From the NCBI GenBank assembly GCA_000739535.1, contig DF820463.1:907929-971928 (forward strand): DNA of 64,000 nt. Reading direction: 5' to 3'. Numbering within the stretch: the first letter of the stretch is position 1; every line of letters begins with the position of its first letter. The position numbers were made by a program, and so were the translations under genes. Positions 61,699 to 64,000 of the stretch are shown here, piece after piece. A model generated the notes under the pieces. That model worked only from the letters and a program-made list of their open reading frames with translations, did no database searches and was not told the origin of the DNA. This DNA is from Candidatus Vecturithrix granuli. GTDB taxonomy: Bacteria > Moduliflexota > Moduliflexia > Moduliflexales > Moduliflexaceae.

Positions 61699-61734
61699 AA
61701 AAACCGGGTTTTTCAAAAAAACCCGGTTTTTTGT
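61699..61734 (+). terminator. AAACCGGGTTT hairpin terminator of ftnA
   Basis: AAAAACCGGGTTTTT (61699-61713) pairs with AAAAACCCGGTTTTTT (61716-61731), 2-base loop, and ends in a T-run. Same stem family as 6407, 913 and 45757. Confidence 0.85.
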
Positions 61735-61746
61735 TGACGACGATTT

Positions 61747-62208
61747 TTACTGAACAAGACTCGGTATCAACATCCAGGCGATTTGCCACGAATCTTCCTG
61801 AGAAGTCAGACATACCACGCCCCCCATCTGAAAACGCACAATACTCTTTTGCGTATCTCCTCCCACAAGAAAACTGGTTAAACGGCTGAGAAACGGCAGA
61901 TGACCAACAATGAACACGGGGTCTGCATACTGTTGCAAAGCTTCTGCAATCGGTTCAACCGGGTCATTCGGATGCAACCCTTCTACCGCTTTCACGCTCC
62001 CCCGCACAGTCAAATATTTGGCGGCAATCGCGGCACTTTGTTCTGCCCGGCATTTGCCACTGTGCCACATCTCTGCCAGTTGAATATGCGCTCCGGCAAG
62101 CATCCGTGCAATACGTTCCACATCAGCTCTGCCCCTCTCTGTCAACGGACGCTCCGGGTGCTGTTCTTCTGACATGGCTTCGCCATGCTGCATCAAATAT
62201 ACATACAT
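61747..62208 (-). CDS. sixA: SixA-type phosphohistidine phosphatase
   Basis: A 153-residue histidine phosphatase. The N-terminal motif is LMQHGEAMS (SixA variants with QHG in place of RHG are common), then RPLTERGRADVERIARML, SGKCRAEQSA near 57, and the second catalytic His in GHLPFLSRL near 108. It removes phosphate from His residues of phosphotransfer or PTS proteins. GGGAGG before 62208 fixes the start; the 31-residue longer frame is rejected. Convergent with ftnA. Confidence 0.9.
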   Translation of the reverse strand: MYVYLMQHGEAMSEEQHPERPLTERGRADVERIARMLAGAHIQLAEMWHSGKCRAEQSAAIAAKYLTVRGSVKAVEGLHPNDPVEPIAEALQQYADPVFIVGHLPFLSRLTSFLVGGDTQKSIVRFQMGGVVCLTSQEDSWQIAWMLIPSLVQ

Positions 62209-62309
62209 AAAACCTCCCCCTTTTGTTGCTTCGCATCTTCTCGTCTTTGTCATGAATTTTATCAATACTCCCAGGATAGAACATGTTCGAAGGCGTGTCA
62301 AGGGTTAAA

Positions 62310-62346
62310 TTGTTTCGGGAATTTCGAAGACTCATTCCTGAAACAA
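62310..62346 (+). promoter_or_regulatory. Leader hairpin ahead of yicC
   Basis: TTGTTTCGGGAAT (62310-62322) pairs with ATTCCTGAAACAA (62334-62346), one G-U pair. Same stem as 13925-13965. It lies about 105 bases before the yicC start. A TTGACA at about 62368 follows it, so it may be outside the transcript. Confidence 0.5.
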
Positions 62347-62450
62347 CTGAATGTGATGAGAATTTCATTGACAAAAAACGGCGAGTCACCGTCATAATTT
62401 GCCATATATATTTTGAAGATAACCTTCTTGAACGAAAGGTGGACGATATT

Positions 62451-63335
62451 ATGATAAAAAGCATGACCGGCTATGGTGTTGCTACCCTTCAAATCGAAGC
62501 AGGACGTAGTTATACCGTCGAAATTAAATCCGTCAATCATCGCTATTGTGACGTACATGTCAAACTCCCGAATAAATTATCGCTTCTCGAACCGGAGATC
62601 AAAAAAATTGTCAAGGATCGGTTTGAACGCGGCCGGTTTGATGTGTATATTTCTCTTGATGAATTTGGTGTGGCGACCAAACAGATTTCTTTTGATCAGC
62701 AGTTGGCGGCCGAATATCTGCGACAACTTCAAGACCTGGGAGTCGCTCTGGGCCTGGAAACGTCTATTGATGTCCTGTCATTAACCCGTATGCCGGATGT
62801 ATTGCAAGTGAAGCAGGCCGAAATCGATCAGCAGCAAATGGACGTGGAAATTCAACAAGCGATGTCTGAAGCCCTGGATCATTTGGAACAAATGCGAACC
62901 CATGAAGGCAGCATTTTGGAAGAGGATATTCGAGCGAATTTAATGCAGATCCGCACGTTTGTGACCGCGATTGCCAATTGCGCCGAAACGACGCCAGCGC
63001 AATACAAAACGGCATTAGAAGAACGTATCAGACGCTTAACCGAAAATGTAATCGAGATCGATCAAGAGCGACTCATTCAGGAAGTCGCGCTGTTTGCGGA
63101 TCGGATCGATATTTCAGAAGAATTGACTCGCTTACAGGGGCATATTGATCATTTTCTCCACTTCCTTGAGAGTCAGGACGCAATCGGCAAGAAGTTAGAT
63201 TTCCTGGTGCAAGAAATGAATCGAGAGATTAATACCATGGGGTCAAAAGCGAATAATAGTGAGATTTCAAAGCAGGTGGTTGAAGTGAAATCGATCCTCG
63301 AAAAAATTCGAGAACAGATTCAAAATATTGAATAG
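62451..63335 (+). CDS. yicC: YicC-family endoribonuclease-like protein
   Basis: A 294-residue protein. It starts MIKSMTGYG, the family signature, has [13 protein letters not shown] near residue 22 and ends with [15 protein letters not shown] near 258, matching the YicC/YloC family (recently shown to be RNase-like). An AAGGTGG precedes the ATG; the frame upstream to 62283 lacks homology. Heads the yicC-remA-gmk operon conserved in many bacteria. Confidence 0.93.
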   Translation: MIKSMTGYGVATLQIEAGRSYTVEIKSVNHRYCDVHVKLPNKLSLLEPEIKKIVKDRFERGRFDVYISLDEFGVATKQISFDQQLAAEYLRQLQDLGVALGLETSIDVLSLTRMPDVLQVKQAEIDQQQMDVEIQQAMSEALDHLEQMRTHEGSILEEDIRANLMQIRTFVTAIANCAETTPAQYKTALEERIRRLTENVIEIDQERLIQEVALFADRIDISEELTRLQGHIDHFLHFLESQDAIGKKLDFLVQEMNREINTMGSKANNSEISKQVVEVKSILEKIREQIQNIE

Positions 63336-63351
63336 GTTTGATGAATTGTGG

Positions 63352-63642
63352 ATGAGTATGAGTCATAAATTGATCAATATAGGATTTGGTAATGTCGTGG
63401 CGGCGGCGCGGATTGTGGCGATTATTACCCCGAGTTCCGCCCCAATGAAACGTTTAAAAGAAGAAGCGCGTCAGCGTGGAAAACTCATTGACGCCACGCA
63501 AGGTAGGAAAACTCGTGCAATTATTATTACTGATAGTGATCATGTGATTCTTTCTGCGGTGCAGCCAATCACTGTTTCTCAACGTTTTTTTGATGAAGAT
63601 GACGACAAATCATCTTCACAGCCTGATGAGGTAAAGGTATGA
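63352..63642 (+). CDS. remA: RemA-like DUF370 regulator
   Basis: A 96-residue DUF370 protein. [20 protein letters not shown] near the start and [30 protein letters not shown] (in parts: [23 protein letters not shown]) match RemA, a DNA-binding regulator of biofilm genes in Bacillus; function in diderms is less clear. An acidic serine-rich tail ([13 protein letters not shown]) follows. Starts at 63352 or 63358, just after yicC (16 bases). Confidence 0.9.
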   Translation: MSMSHKLINIGFGNVVAAARIVAIITPSSAPMKRLKEEARQRGKLIDATQGRKTRAIIITDSDHVILSAVQPITVSQRFFDEDDDKSSSQPDEVKV

Positions 63643-64000
63643 AATTTGTCAAAGATACGCATGGCATTTTGTTCGTAGTTTCTGCGCCCTCTGGAGGCGG
63701 AAAAACATCGCTGTGTAAAGAAGTGATTAGACGTTTGCCGAATTTCGAACACGGGATCTCTTACACCACAAGAAAACGGCGTCCGACCGAGGTGAATGGC
63801 CGCGATTACCATTTTGTGAGTGAAGAGAAGTTTATGCGCATGGTGGCAGATGATGAATTTGTCGAATATGCGTATGTCCATGGCAATTACTATGGCACAA
63901 GCATGCAAAGCATCGCCGAAACGCTCTCAAAAGGAAAAAATTTGTTAATTGATATTGATGTGCAGGGCGCGAAGCAGATTGAAGAACGTTACGGCGATGA
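63639..64000 (+). CDS. gmk: Guanylate kinase, truncated by window end
   Basis: The first 120 residues of guanylate kinase, which makes GDP from GMP and ATP. P-loop [11 protein letters not shown] near residue 15, GMP-binding [20 protein letters not shown] (as [18 protein letters not shown]) near 41-60, and [12 protein letters not shown] near 106. ATGA overlap with remA stop. The 3' end lies outside the window. Confidence 0.94.
   Translation, partial: MKFVKDTHGILFVVSAPSGGGKTSLCKEVIRRLPNFEHGISYTTRKRRPTEVNGRDYHFVSEEKFMRMVADDEFVEYAYVHGNYYGTSMQSIAETLSKGKNLLIDIDVQGAKQIEERYGD

Noticed and set aside
1-64000. CRISPR arrays, rRNA and tRNA genes
   Set aside because: No regular direct repeats with unique spacers and no cloverleaf or rRNA-like sequences were found on reading; a dedicated search (tRNAscan, Infernal) was not possible.

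Overview
The window is a chromosomal stretch of a diderm, heterotrophic bacterium. Outer-membrane and peptidoglycan functions support this: arabinose-5-phosphate isomerase (Kdo pathway), monofunctional transglycosylase and NagZ. There is abundant carbohydrate uptake (UgpBAEC-like and ribose/allose-type ABC importers, GH3 glycosidase, two LacI regulators) and c-di-GMP turnover (two GGDEF and two HD-GYP proteins). Intergenic spaces are filled with several dispersed hairpin-repeat families. This resembles large genomes of uncultured lineages such as KSB3/Modulibacteria or deep Deltaproteobacteria, but that placement is only an inference from gene content. I saw no rRNA, tRNA or CRISPR array.

Layout. 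0.2-9.5 kb: a HAD phosphatase; two BatA/BatB-like VWA membrane proteins followed by a 1012-residue protein of unknown function; and an M16C metalloprotease. 9.6-13.9 kb: two tandem diguanylate cyclases sharing a GAF-GGDEF half. 14-20.7 kb: an apparent amino-sugar locus built around two mirrored LacI-type operators. It holds a PIG-L deacetylase and a ROK-like kinase on one side, and a LacI regulator, an unusual RapZ-like/GlmS-isomerase-like fusion and a NagZ-type GH3 on the other. 20.7-31.8 kb: an accessory/defence island with DUF2283, MNT-HEPN, an IS5 element, a broken xisH with xisI, a PD-(D/E)XK protein, DUF6508, an MmeI-like restriction-methylase and a UvrD-like helicase. Its left half is punctuated by four copies of a long repeat.

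32-44.4 kb: a secreted lysozyme-like protein of unknown family, a GH3 beta-glucosidase, then a long minus-strand sugar cluster (LacI, RbsA/AlsA-, RbsC/AlsC-type subunits, ROK kinase, periplasmic binding protein, Gfo/Idh/MocA and zinc-type dehydrogenases). 44.8-52.1 kb: MtgA, a ferritin-like diiron protein, GAF-HD-GYP, and a minus-strand set with a TPR protein, NadD, an alpha/beta hydrolase and DUF3352. 52.4-56.7 kb: a complete ugpBAEC-like operon. 57.4-64 kb: RRM protein, thioesterase, KdsD/KpsF, REC-REC-HD-GYP, ferritin with a Fur-box-like site, SixA, and the conserved yicC-remA-gmk operon, with gmk cut by the window end.

The most interesting element is the 545-residue protein at 17824-19461. 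Its N-terminus looks like the RapZ P-loop domain but has lost the Walker-A lysine. Its C-terminus is a double-SIS, GlmS-isomerase-like module in which the Lys, Glu, His and Lys positions of GlmS chemistry all appear kept. It sits in a LacI-controlled cluster whose other products would release, deacetylate and phosphorylate amino sugars.
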